From Pseudobutyrivibrio sp. (GTDB lineage Bacteria; Bacillota; Clostridia; Lachnospirales; Lachnospiraceae): DNA of 64,000 nucleotides. The notes beneath the pieces are model-generated. The model was not told the DNA's origin. It saw only the letters and a program-made list of their open reading frames with translations, and did no database searches. Shown here one piece after another: positions 42,625-51,082 of this stretch (position 1 is its first letter; each line of letters starts with the position of its first letter). Location: contig NZ_SVEV01000018.1 of the NCBI RefSeq assembly GCF_015057185.1, forward strand, positions 1 through 64,000, in the 5' to 3' direction. The translations under genes and the position numbers were made by a program.

Positions 42625-43051
42625 AACATTACAAAAAGACATGGTTGCAGCTATGAAGGCTAGAGATAAGGCAAGAAAAGATGCCATTTCTTCACTTGTT
42701 TCTGATGTGAAAAAGGCCGCTATTGATGCCGGTACTAGAGATAATATTGCAGATGATTTGGTAGATCAGGTTATTCTCAAGTCATTAAAGACTGCTAAGG
42801 AGCAGCTTGATACATGTCCAGCTGAGAGAACAGATTAAAAGGAAGAGTATCAGTTCAGATATGACGTAATCAAAGAGTATGCACCTGCAATGATGAGTGA
42901 GGACGAGATTCGCACATTCCTTCAGGAGAATTTTGCAGAGGTACTTGCTTCTAAGAACAAGGGCGCAATCATGAAGGAAGTTATGCCAGCTCTTAAGGGC
43001 AAGGCAGATGGCAAAGCAATCAATATGATTGTTGCTGAGCTTTGCAAATAG
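42614..43051 (+). pseudogene. yqeY: YqeY/GatB-domain protein broken by one nonsense codon
   Basis: The likely start is 42614 (MQFETLQKDMVAAMKARD), 9 nt after GAGGAGG. The protein runs normally to AERTD, then meets TAA (42836-42838). In the same frame the rest of a normal YqeY follows without any stop: KEEYQFRYDVIKEYAPAMMS, ..., NMIVAELCK, ending at TAG 43049-43051. The stop stands where relatives have Leu, so a single TTA to TAA change fits. Full length would be 145 residues, the normal size of this tRNA amidotransferase-related family. The downstream part looks unchanged, so decay is very recent or it is a sequence error. Confidence 0.85.
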
Positions 43052-43063
43052 TGTATGAGAGTC

Positions 43064-43095
43064 AAAGAGAGTTCACAGCGGACTCTCTTTTTTAA
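43064..43095 (+). terminator. Terminator of the TetR/ABC/ECF operon
   Basis: AAAGAGAGT-N9-ACTCTCTTT followed by TTTT, 13 bp after the original end of yqeY. Confidence 0.88.
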
Positions 43096-43212
43096 TTCCA
43101 ATAACGACTTAATTAACTAGCGAAACGGAATTGTTTATAGCCGACAAGGTATGTAAAATACTGTGCAAGGGTTGAATGATGTATCTTTGCGAAAGGAAGG
43201 TATAGGTATTCA
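43096..43212 (+). promoter_or_regulatory. Upstream region of tannase-like lipoprotein gene
   Basis: GACTTAATTAACTAGCGAAA-C-GGAATTGTTTATAG (43106-43140) closely resembles the block 46079-46112 before the second tannase-like gene, sharing GACTTAAT, CTA, and GAATTGTT-N2-TAG with one gap. Since a LysR dyad with GACTTAATAA half-sites lies within the second copy, this is probably a related LysR site. The rest, up to GAAAGGAAGG at the start codon, shows nothing else. Confidence 0.55.
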
Positions 43213-45060
43213 ATGAGAAGCAAGTATTTAAAAATGGCTTTAGCAGGGGTTCTTAGTGTTTCACTTGTGGCTTGTGGTCAAGCAGCTGAGACAACAACTA
43301 CTACAGCCGATGTTAGCAATACAGCTACGTCAACTGAGAGCACAGAGGTTATTACTAATTTAGATCAAATTGATAATACAAAGTGGCTCTATAATGAGGA
43401 AGATAATGTTTATTATCAGATTGGAATTCAATACTGTGAGAATCCAGCTGATTTAAACTATGAGACATTGGCAGTATATATTCCTGGTGAATATATGGAC
43501 GCAACTGACAATGGCGATGGAACATATACATGTGAAATAAATTATGAAAATACAGCTGGTAGCAGCAATTATACTGCAGCCACAGCACCTATTGCATTAC
43601 CAGTAAATACACCTGGTTACGCAGCAATGGATGCGACAACTGAGTATGATTCAAACTTTGGTTATGGCTCAGTTTCTGATTATACAAGCGAAGGTTTTAT
43701 TCTTGTAGTTGCTGGATGTAGAGGTCGAGATGCTGGAGCACCAGCAGGAGTTACTGATTTAAAGGCCGCTATAAGATACATCCGATATAATGATGGAAAT
43801 ATTGCTGGAAATATGGAGAGAGTTTTCACACTTGGTATGTCAGGTGGTGGAGCACAGTCAGCACTTTTGGGAATTACTGGAGACTCAGAGTTATATGACG
43901 CATATCTCGAAGAAATTGGTGCAGTAATGGGTGTATCAGACGCTGTTATGGGATCGCAGGCATGGTGTCCTATTACGAATCTTGATAGTGCAGATGCTGC
44001 ATACGAGTGGAACATGGGAAATACTCGTACAGATTTGACAGAAGAGGAACAGGAAATTTCTGATGAGTTAACAGCTTATTACGCAGATTATATTAATGCA
44101 CTTGGTCTTACTGATGAAGATGGAAATGTTCTTACACTAGAAGAATCAGAGGATGGCAGATATCAAGCTGGAAGCTATTATGAGTATATCAAGGAAGTTA
44201 TTGAAACATCTCTCAACAACTTCTTATCTGACACAGAGTTCCCATATGATTCAGATTCATCATCTTCACAAGGTGGTGGAATGGGAGGTCCAGGCGGTGG
44301 CATGGGCGACTTTGATCCAGCAAACGCACCAGAAGGAATGGGCGAAGGCGGTCCTGATGCAGAGGCTGCAGAAACAGCTGAGGGTGAGACAGATTACGCT
44401 GCGATTGATGATATTTCACGTACAGAGAACACTTCAGGTGTCACAATAAGTGGAACATATGAGACAGTTCAAGATTACATTGATGCCCTTAACGCTAACG
44501 GAACTTGGGTTGAATATGATGAGGAAACAAACACTGCTACCATCACAAGCATTGCTGATTTTGCAGCTGCAGTAAAGACTGCATCAAAAGAATTAGGTGC
44601 ATTTGATCAGTTAGATGAGAGTCAGGGCGAAAATACTCTCTTTGGATACGGTGATGGCGAGGGTGCTCACTTTGATTCGGCATTAGCAGAAATCCTAGAA
44701 GAGATTGGTTCTGAATATGCAGATGATTATGCGGAGGATTTAACAAAAACAGATTCAGTGGGAAATACTGTAGATGTTCGTTTGAATATGTACAGCCCTA
44801 TGTACTACTTAATGTCAGATTCTGAAGGCTATCAGACATCTTCAGTTGCTAGTTACTTTAGAATCAATACAGGCTTGTGGCAGAGTGATACTGCAGTTAG
44901 TACAGAGGCTAATCTAGCACTTGCACTTGAAAGTTATTCAGATGATATTGATGTAGACTTTACAACAGTATGGGGATTAGGACATACAGAGGCTGAACGT
45001 ACAGGAGATTCAACAACTAACTTTATCGAGTGGGTTAATGAATGTCTAGCAGGACAATAA
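43213..45060 (+). CDS. Secreted lipoprotein esterase, tannase subtype-B-like
   Basis: The 615-residue protein has a lipoprotein signal with lipobox LVAC (Cys21), then a Thr/Ser-rich linker and a large alpha/beta hydrolase domain. VAGCRGRDAGAP and the nucleophile elbow TLGMSGGGAQSA (S210), followed by SDAVMGSQAWCPITNLDSAD and a C-terminal TVWGLGHTEAER with the likely catalytic His, match subtype-B tannases and their relatives. A Gly/Met-rich stretch (GGGMGGPGGGMGDF, about residues 355-380) inserts into the domain. It probably cleaves esters of aromatic acids from plant tannin or cell-wall material at the cell surface. A cytosolic-type paralogue lies at 46186. Confidence 0.82.
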   Translation: MRSKYLKMALAGVLSVSLVACGQAAETTTTTADVSNTATSTESTEVITNLDQIDNTKWLYNEEDNVYYQIGIQYCENPADLNYETLAVYIPGEYMDATDNGDGTYTCEINYENTAGSSNYTAATAPIALPVNTPGYAAMDATTEYDSNFGYGSVSDYTSEGFILVVAGCRGRDAGAPAGVTDLKAAIRYIRYNDGNIAGNMERVFTLGMSGGGAQSALLGITGDSELYDAYLEEIGAVMGVSDAVMGSQAWCPITNLDSADAAYEWNMGNTRTDLTEEEQEISDELTAYYADYINALGLTDEDGNVLTLEESEDGRYQAGSYYEYIKEVIETSLNNFLSDTEFPYDSDSSSSQGGGMGGPGGGMGDFDPANAPEGMGEGGPDAEAAETAEGETDYAAIDDISRTENTSGVTISGTYETVQDYIDALNANGTWVEYDEETNTATITSIADFAAAVKTASKELGAFDQLDESQGENTLFGYGDGEGAHFDSALAEILEEIGSEYADDYAEDLTKTDSVGNTVDVRLNMYSPMYYLMSDSEGYQTSSVASYFRINTGLWQSDTAVSTEANLALALESYSDDIDVDFTTVWGLGHTEAERTGDSTTNFIEWVNECLAGQ

Positions 45061-45071
45061 AATAGTATAGT

Positions 45072-45106
45072 AAAGGCGGTCAGGCTGCTGACCGCCTTAT
45101 TTTTAG
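45072..45106. terminator. Bidirectional terminator
   Basis: AAGGCGGTCAG-GCTG-CTGACCGCCTT followed by ATTTTTAG, between the lipoprotein esterase and the convergent LysR gene. Confidence 0.88.
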
Positions 45107-46026
45107 TTAACAAGCTTGTTTGTACAGAAATCTATAAATAGCTGCGCTGTTTTGGATAATGGTTTATCTGCTCTGTAACAGATGGATATTTGTGATGAAA
45201 TAGTTGGTGATATAGGGATTGTGACCCATGGTGTTTTTATAGGCTTTGGTCCATTATCGGGTATTGCTAAGTGTTGGTTCATGAGCAGCGCAACGCAGTT
45301 TTGATTTGTGACCATATCTAAAATAGAATCAACACGATGACTTGTAAATATAATATTAGGAATAAAGCCTGCTTGTTGACAGGCATCCATCGCAATCTGA
45401 TACATCAATGAGCCTTCTTTGATAAGGCAAAACTGTTCATCCTTTAGCTGTGGTAATGAAATGCTATCAAGTTTGGCTAGAGGGTGATTTTTAGGCACAA
45501 GTGCAACCAAACTATCTGTCATATATGGGATGCGGTGTATGTGGTCGTCTTGTAAAATGTTTCTTTCAAAAGTTTGTTTATCTTCACGACTAAAGATAAT
45601 CTCACAGTTCTCGTTTTCAAGATACTTCATGAGATTAACAGGATCATCTTCTGTAAGTCTAACGGATACTTCAGGATAAGCAACTTGGAATTGTGCTAAC
45701 AGTTGAGTGACTTTATATTGTGGCATTGAAGGAAGAGTTCCAATTGTTAAAAGACCATTTTCAATATTGAGGAGATGTCTAATGGCGGTGGTGCCATCGA
45801 ACTCGGCTCTGGCTATTGATTGGGCAAATGGTAAAAAGGTTTTACCGTAATTAGTCAGCTCTACTTTTCTAGTGGTGCGATTGAAAAGCTGTACGCCCAA
45901 ATCATTCTCTAGGGATTTGATATGCTTAGATAGTGTTGATTGATTCATAAATAGGCGCTCAGAGGCCTCCCAGTAATTTTTTGTTTCCGCTAGAACCACA
46001 AATTCATGTACATATTCTGTATTCAT
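45103..46026 (-). CDS. LysR-family regulator of the tannase-like genes
   Basis: The 307-residue protein has a LysR helix-turn-helix (FVVLAETKNYWEASERLFMN and STLSKHIKSLENDLGV, residues 10-55) and an effector domain (about 90-300). It lies between two related esterase genes, one convergent and one divergent, and the divergent side carries a perfect dyad with GACTTAATAA arms. It is likely to sense an aromatic acid released by these esterases, but this is inference. Confidence 0.92.
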   Translation of the reverse strand: MNTEYVHEFVVLAETKNYWEASERLFMNQSTLSKHIKSLENDLGVQLFNRTTRKVELTNYGKTFLPFAQSIARAEFDGTTAIRHLLNIENGLLTIGTLPSMPQYKVTQLLAQFQVAYPEVSVRLTEDDPVNLMKYLENENCEIIFSREDKQTFERNILQDDHIHRIPYMTDSLVALVPKNHPLAKLDSISLPQLKDEQFCLIKEGSLMYQIAMDACQQAGFIPNIIFTSHRVDSILDMVTNQNCVALLMNQHLAIPDNGPKPIKTPWVTIPISPTISSQISICYRADKPLSKTAQLFIDFCTNKLVN

Positions 46027-46061
46027 AAAAGCCCTCCATTATTGATTGTGATTATAGCATA

Positions 46062-46122
46062 TTATTAAGTCGAATTATGACTTAATAAAGCTAAAACACG
46101 AATTGTTCGTAGTTTTTAGCTT
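46062..46122. promoter_or_regulatory. LysR operator and adjoining dyad before tannase-like gene
   Basis: TTATTAAGTC-N7-GACTTAATAA (46062-46088) is a perfect dyad with 10-bp arms, likely a LysR box. Next to it, AGCTAAAA...TTTTTAGCT (46089-46121) encloses ACGAA-TTG-TTCGT (46098-46110), a nested hairpin or second operator. The right part is shared with the upstream region of the lipoprotein esterase gene at 43106. Confidence 0.65.
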
Positions 46123-46185
46123 CTTTATAATTTACAAAGGAGAGTCACAGGGGTTGTAGGTGACTTAAAAAGAAGGAGAAATACT

Positions 46186-47664
46186 ATGGAAGACAAATTA
46201 TTATTCGATGAGAACAAATATGAAGTAAAAACATGCACATTAGACGGAAGAACAATCAAGTATAGAGCTTATATGGGGATTGATTACTGTGAGAAGCCCT
46301 TGGATGATATTCAGAAGCTAAATATATATGTACCGCAGGCATTTTATGAGAATGAAACGGTTAATGGATACACCTTAAAAACAGTTCCTATTTTTATGCC
46401 AAATACCGTTGGTGGATACATGGAAGGACCAGCAGATGAGCCGGGAAAGAATTTTTTAGGTATTATTAACGCAACATTTGAGGCAATTGAGCACGGATAT
46501 GTAGTAGTGTGCCCAGGAATCAGAGGAAGAAATACAGGGATGACCTCTAAGGAATTCTTTGTTGGAGGTAATGCAGGAAATGAAAAAAAGGCTACTGGAA
46601 AACTAGTAGGCAGGGCGCCTGCTCTCGTAGTAGATATGAAAGCTGCTATTAGATATCTGCGTCATAACAAGGATGTGATACCAGGGGATGTAGAGAAAAT
46701 CATTACAAGTGGTACATCTGCAGGTGGTGCACTTTCGGCGATAACAGGGGCGTCTGGTAACAGTGAAGACTATGAACCATATTTACAAGCCATTGGGGCA
46801 GCTGACGAGAGAGACGATATTTTTGCAGCTAATTGTTATTGTCCAATTCATAACTTAGAGCATGCTGATATGGCATATGAATGGCTATTTAACAAGGAAC
46901 ACGTTGCTCATATGTTAAAGTTTGAAGAAGTGGATGGTGGAGTTAAAATGACTCCTATTGAGTTTGAACTTACTGATGAGCAAAAGAAAATTAGCGATGA
47001 TTTGAAAAAATTGTTCCCGGATTATTTAAACAGTTTGGCTCTTAAGGATAAAACAGGAAAGCTGTTATCCTTGGATTCAAATGGCGAGGGAAGCTTTAAG
47101 GATTATATATTTAAGTTGGTTGTTAATTCTGCGGAAAAAGAACTGGAGAAACATGAGTCTTTACTCAGACATCCAGCTTTAAGGGTAGACGGATGCGACG
47201 TTGAAAAACAGGATTCATTAACTATAGAAGGAAAAAAGGTTACTGCTATAGATACAGACAAATACGTAAAGGCGATAACGAGAATGAAGCCGGCTCCAGC
47301 ATTTGACCATATAGATTTGAAAAGCCCTGAGAATGAAGTTTTCGGGGATGATGAGGTTTTCACAAGACATTTTACTGATTATTCTATGTCACATTCTTCC
47401 GAGGATGATGAAATGGCAGATGAGAAAATTATTAAAATGCTAAATCCTACTTGCTACATTGGAGAGGCAGCTACTGCAAAGCATTGGAGAATTCGTCACG
47501 GTGCCTTTGATAGAGATACATCATTGGCTATACCTACGATTCTTGCCCTAATGCTGGAAAATCATGGGTATGATGTAGATTTCTTTTTGCCATGGGGATT
47601 GCCTCATAGTGGAGATTATGATCTACCTGAATTATTTGCATGGATTGATAGTATAGCTAAGTAA
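46186..47664 (+). CDS. Tannase subtype-B-like esterase, cytosolic
   Basis: The 492-residue protein is related to the lipoprotein esterase at 43213 but has no signal peptide. It shows [15 protein letters not shown], the nucleophile elbow [11 protein letters not shown] (S178), [18 protein letters not shown], and [16 protein letters not shown] with the likely catalytic His. The pair of motifs CPIxNLxxADxAYEW and GxRGRxxG is shared with the first enzyme. It may split phenolic esters inside the cell, after uptake of small ones. AAGAAGGAGAAA precedes the ATG. Followed at 15 bp by a DUF554 gene. Confidence 0.83.
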   Translation: MEDKLLFDENKYEVKTCTLDGRTIKYRAYMGIDYCEKPLDDIQKLNIYVPQAFYENETVNGYTLKTVPIFMPNTVGGYMEGPADEPGKNFLGIINATFEAIEHGYVVVCPGIRGRNTGMTSKEFFVGGNAGNEKKATGKLVGRAPALVVDMKAAIRYLRHNKDVIPGDVEKIITSGTSAGGALSAITGASGNSEDYEPYLQAIGAADERDDIFAANCYCPIHNLEHADMAYEWLFNKEHVAHMLKFEEVDGGVKMTPIEFELTDEQKKISDDLKKLFPDYLNSLALKDKTGKLLSLDSNGEGSFKDYIFKLVVNSAEKELEKHESLLRHPALRVDGCDVEKQDSLTIEGKKVTAIDTDKYVKAITRMKPAPAFDHIDLKSPENEVFGDDEVFTRHFTDYSMSHSSEDDEMADEKIIKMLNPTCYIGEAATAKHWRIRHGAFDRDTSLAIPTILALMLENHGYDVDFFLPWGLPHSGDYDLPELFAWIDSIAK

Positions 47665-47679
47665 TAGGAGTAATAGAGG

Positions 47680-48411
47680 ATGCCAATAGGTGTAATTATT
47701 AATACATTATCAGTTGTTGTAGGTGGTGCCGTTGGTGCAGTGGTAGGCAACAGACTATCTATGGATTTTAAAGAAAAGCTCAATATGATACTAGGAGTTT
47801 GCTCCATGGGAATGGGGATTAGTACCATTGTGCTTATGAAAAACATGCCTGCAGTTATTTTTTCAGTAATTCTCGGTACAGCCATAGGCTTGGCAATTCA
47901 TTTAGGGGACAAGATTAACAAGCTAGCTCAGGGAATGCAGAAGATTATCAGCAGGATTATTAAGGTTGATAATAGCAGTATTACTCAAGAAGACTATATT
48001 TCAACTCTTGTTACATGCATAGTTCTTTTCTGTGCATCTGGCACTGGTATCTATGGAGCTATTGTTTCAGGAATGACTGGGGACCATAGTATTTTGATTG
48101 CTAAATCAATTCTGGATCTTTTCACAGGGCTGATTTTCTCTTGTACCTTAGGACTAGTTGTGTGCATAGTGGCTATTCCCCAGTTCATCCTATTTTTGTT
48201 ACTTTTTTTGTTGGCGGGTTTTATTTATCCCATGACAAATGACACTATGATTTTAGATTTTAAGGCATGTGGTGGGTTTATTATGCTTGCAACTGGATTC
48301 AGAATGATAAAGGTTAAGATGTTTCCAGTGGCAGATATGATACCGGCTATGATAATAGTAATGCCTTTGAGTGCTTTTTGGGTAACCATAGTGCTCCCAT
48401 TGGTGTCCTGA
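47680..48411 (+). CDS. DUF554 family membrane protein
   Basis: The 243-residue protein has about seven membrane helices and starts MPIGVIINTLSVVVGGAVGA, the normal start of the DUF554 (YqgA-like) family. It has a glycine-rich first helix, LGTAIGLAIHLGDK, and a conserved CASGTGIYGAIVSGMTGDHS block near residue 110. Its function is unknown; it may transport a small compound. It probably lies in one operon with the tannase-like gene before it. Confidence 0.88.
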   Translation: MPIGVIINTLSVVVGGAVGAVVGNRLSMDFKEKLNMILGVCSMGMGISTIVLMKNMPAVIFSVILGTAIGLAIHLGDKINKLAQGMQKIISRIIKVDNSSITQEDYISTLVTCIVLFCASGTGIYGAIVSGMTGDHSILIAKSILDLFTGLIFSCTLGLVVCIVAIPQFILFLLLFLLAGFIYPMTNDTMILDFKACGGFIMLATGFRMIKVKMFPVADMIPAMIIVMPLSAFWVTIVLPLVS

Positions 48412-48615
48412 GACGAGATAGAACATCTGATTTTTACACATTATTTATAATATCAACACATACCATTCACATATAGAGCTTATAGTTTGAATTGTCAGCT
48501 CGGCAGCGAATGGTAGCTCGCTTTATAAAATACTCCAAATATGAAAAATTGTATTTCTTGAATGTTACCTAATTGGTATGTCATGAGAAAAATATTTATT
48601 TGGAGGAATTATAAA
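48412..48615 (+). other. Intergenic region before esterase lipoprotein gene
   Basis: This 204-bp stretch contains no gene. TCAGCTCGGCAGC and GGTAGCTCGC show short repeats of AGCTCG, and GGTATGTCATGAGAAAAATA leads to the ribosome site. No clear promoter or terminator could be assigned. Confidence 0.4.
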
Positions 48616-49758
48616 ATGAAGAAACTATTAGCTTTAATGGTATGTGGAGCCATGGGCTTATCAGCCGTTGCATGTGGTCAAACTGCAACAGAAACTACCA
48701 CAGAAACAAGTGAAAAGACGGAAACTGAGGAGACTACAGCAGAAGCTGAAACAACAGCTACAGCAAGTGTAGACAATAACTATGCTGAGGACACAGATGC
48801 GCTTGTTGAAGAATATGCTGATGAATTTGAACAGGTTGAGTACACAGATGATGAAACCGGTTTAACAGTAACTTACAATATCTATTTACCAGAGGATTAT
48901 GACGAAACAGAAGAGTATCCTATGGTAGTCTTTGTAGCTGATTCAAGCTGTGCTGGTGATGATGCAACAGCTTCTCTTACACAAGGACGTGGCGCCTTGG
49001 TGTGGGCTGCAGACCAGTGGCAATCAGCAAATCCTAGCATAGTATTAGTGCCAACATATCCAGAGACAATTTTAGATGACCAGAACGGCTATAGCACAAC
49101 TGAATATGTAGAGCTTACAAAGCGACTTATAGATGATGTATCAGAGGAGTACGCAGTTGATACTGATAGAATCTACGGTACAGGTCAATCTATGGGATGC
49201 ATGACCACTCTCATTTTAGCATCAGAATATCCTGATTTATATGCAGCATGTATGTTTGTTGATGGACAGTGGGATGTTAGTACACTTTCATCATTAGAAG
49301 ACCAGACATTTATATATTTTGCCGCTGAGGATGATCAGAATGCTTATAATGGAATGCAGGAAGTCATGGATATGTTCGACGAGGATGGTGTCGAGTATAC
49401 ATACGCCCAGTGGGATGGAACATGGACACCAGATGAACTTACAGATGCAACATCAGAATTAACATCAGGCAATACAAATGCCTACTTTGTATCATGGAAA
49501 TCTGGTACAATAGAGGCTAGTAGTGAAACTTCTTTTGCAGGTCCTAACAGCTCTACCGATGGTGGAGAAAAGCCAGCATTGGATTCAGAAAATGAGAAGC
49601 CTGCTATGTCAGAAGACTCCGAAGCCGGTGAAAAGCCAGAAGGTGGTATGAATGCAGGTGGAGATAATTCCATGATGGAAAGTGTACAATATCACATGGC
49701 ATCATTTGATTATGCATATAGATGTATATCTGTAATGGAATGGTTGTTTGAAAACTAG
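48616..49758 (+). CDS. Secreted lipoprotein alpha/beta hydrolase (esterase/peptidase-like)
   Basis: The start is set at 48616 (MKKLLALMVCGAMGLSAVAC) because TTTGGAGGAATT lies just upstream. The 380-residue protein has a lipobox (AVAC, Cys20), an acidic Thr/Glu linker, and an alpha/beta hydrolase domain of the prolyl-oligopeptidase-like type: nucleophile elbow GTGQSMGCMT (S192) and strand YPMVVFVAD. Toward the C-terminus is a low-complexity, Lys/Glu/Pro-rich stretch (repeats of EKPA: GGEKPALDSENEKPAMSEDS) followed by GGMNAGGDNSMM. The final segment, ending in SVMEWLFEN, has His in VQYHMASFDYAYR, the likely catalytic residue. Surface ester or peptide hydrolase; substrate unknown. Confidence 0.82.
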   Translation: MKKLLALMVCGAMGLSAVACGQTATETTTETSEKTETEETTAEAETTATASVDNNYAEDTDALVEEYADEFEQVEYTDDETGLTVTYNIYLPEDYDETEEYPMVVFVADSSCAGDDATASLTQGRGALVWAADQWQSANPSIVLVPTYPETILDDQNGYSTTEYVELTKRLIDDVSEEYAVDTDRIYGTGQSMGCMTTLILASEYPDLYAACMFVDGQWDVSTLSSLEDQTFIYFAAEDDQNAYNGMQEVMDMFDEDGVEYTYAQWDGTWTPDELTDATSELTSGNTNAYFVSWKSGTIEASSETSFAGPNSSTDGGEKPALDSENEKPAMSEDSEAGEKPEGGMNAGGDNSMMESVQYHMASFDYAYRCISVMEWLFEN

Positions 49759-49785
49759 CGGGATAAAAAAGGATGTATTTGAGTT

Positions 49786-50379
49786 ATGAACAAAAACGAG
49801 AGCAGGTACTTTAAATCAGCTGAAAAAATGCATACTGCACTTATTTCTCTAATAGAGAATAAGGATTTCGAACTGATTACAGTTAAGGAAATATGTGCAG
49901 AGGCTGGGGTTAACAGATCCACATTTTATCTTCATTATGATAATACCAACGATCTTCTTCGAGAAACAATAGAAGCGGCATATAAGGATTTCTTCAGTAG
50001 GTTTTCCGCTGATGGACCTAAAAAAATTGATATTGAGGATAAGAAGAATGAGGAATTGTTTTTAGTGACTCCAAAGTATCTTATGCCGTATCTGCAATTT
50101 GTGGAAGATAACCGCAAGCTCTTTTATATAATGTATGAGAAAAACGAGATGATGGGAGCTGAGAAAACATACGAGAAATGGTTTAAAGAGATATTTGGAC
50201 CAATACTTACCAGGTTTGGAGTATCTGAGACAGAACAACCATTTATTATGATTTTTTATCTTAACGGGATTATTGGTGTGGTAAATGAATGGATAGCCAG
50301 AGATTGTGCTGAATCAAAAGACGAGATCATTGGCATTATTCAGAAATGCATTTTGATGCCAATAAAAGAAACTAATTAA
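49786..50379 (+). CDS. TetR/AcrR-family transcriptional regulator
   Basis: The 197-residue protein has the TetR-type DNA-binding domain in residues 10-60 (KMHTALISLIENKDFELITV then KEICAEAGVNRSTFYLHY) and a helical C-terminal domain of the TetR_C_8 type, in which NEWIARDCAESKDE near the end is typical. It lies 27 bp after the esterase lipoprotein gene, so the two may be cotranscribed. Its terminator follows. Target unknown; the small membrane protein gene downstream is one candidate. Confidence 0.9.
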   Translation: MNKNESRYFKSAEKMHTALISLIENKDFELITVKEICAEAGVNRSTFYLHYDNTNDLLRETIEAAYKDFFSRFSADGPKKIDIEDKKNEELFLVTPKYLMPYLQFVEDNRKLFYIMYEKNEMMGAEKTYEKWFKEIFGPILTRFGVSETEQPFIMIFYLNGIIGVVNEWIARDCAESKDEIIGIIQKCILMPIKETN

Positions 50380-50436
50380 ATACGTAAAATTAATCCAACA
50401 CTTTTTATGAATCGTGTCGGGACTTTAAGTCCTGAA

Positions 50437-50471
50437 AACAACACTTTTCCTAAAAAGTGTTGTTCTGTTTA
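50437..50471 (+). terminator. Terminator after TetR gene
   Basis: AACAACACTTTT-CCTA-AAAAGTGTTGTT, then CTGTTT. A smaller dyad, GGACTTTAAGTCC, lies just before it. Confidence 0.82.
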
Positions 50472-50544
50472 TGGAAGTACTTTTCTATAATTACCTCAAG
50501 CTCAAAGCAGAGAGTTCAAAATCAAAAATGATGGAGGTAAAATA

Positions 50545-50904
50545 ATGAACAATTTAGACAAGGTATACGCAGAAAGTGTAGCAAAGGATTATATGCCAAA
50601 GGAGACTAGTAAAATTAGGCAGCTGAAAAAGCTTGATGAAAAAGCAAAGCTTCCAGCATTTGTAACAGCTATGTCTGTTGGAATAGTCGGAGCATTGATA
50701 TTTGGTTTAGGAATGTGCCTTTCTATGGGAATACTAGGAACTGGATTAGTAAGCATGATTTTTGGAATAATACTTGGGCTTTTAGGCGTTGCAATATGTG
50801 GTGTGAATTATCCACTATATAAGAAGCTCCTTAAAAAGGGAAAGGACATGTATGCATATGATATTCTTGAACTTGCAAAGGAAATAACAGCAGCTGAGAA
50901 CTAA
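50545..50904 (+). CDS. Small membrane protein (119 aa, unknown function)
   Basis: I do not recognise a named family. Residues 1-35 are charged (EKETSKIRQLKKLDEKAKL-like), two membrane helices follow (AFVTAMSVGIVGALIFGLGM and MGILGTGLVSMIFGIILGLL, then VAICGVNYPLYK), and the C-terminal 30 residues are again charged (KKLLKKGKDMYAYDILELAKEI). GGAGGTAAAATA precedes the ATG. It has its own terminator and lies between a TetR gene and a methyltransferase gene. Confidence 0.8.
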   Translation: MNNLDKVYAESVAKDYMPKETSKIRQLKKLDEKAKLPAFVTAMSVGIVGALIFGLGMCLSMGILGTGLVSMIFGIILGLLGVAICGVNYPLYKKLLKKGKDMYAYDILELAKEITAAEN

Positions 50905-50928
50905 GAGCAGTTTTTCATTAGTAGTAAG

Positions 50929-50962
50929 GTAGGAGGAACTTGATATTCCTCCTATTTTTTAT
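50929..50962 (+). terminator. Terminator of the small membrane protein gene
   Basis: TAGGAGGAA-CTTGATA-TTCCTCCTA followed by TTTTTTAT. Confidence 0.85.
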
Positions 50963-50988
50963 TCGCAAACTTAGCGAAATGCAACAAT

Positions 50989-51020
50989 GGTTAGCAATAA
51001 CTAACTAAATGTGATATTAT
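50989..51020 (+). promoter_or_regulatory. Operator-like dyad GTTAG-N6-CTAAC (site C) before methyltransferase
   Basis: GTTAG (50990-50994), CAATAA and CTAAC (51001-51005) repeat the dyad found at 33068, 35507 and 35529. TATTAT (51015-51020) could be the -10, placing the operator in the promoter spacer, as at the TetR promoter. Confidence 0.6.
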
Positions 51021-51082
51021 TACTATACCATAAGATGAAATATGTGGAATAATCGCAGTTTTAGAAAGAGAGGATAGTAATA

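Noticed and set aside
31049-43051. Recoding of TAA as a sense codon
   Set aside because: Two in-frame TAA codons (31130 and 42836) replace different residues, and most genes here end in TAA normally; decay or base errors are simpler.
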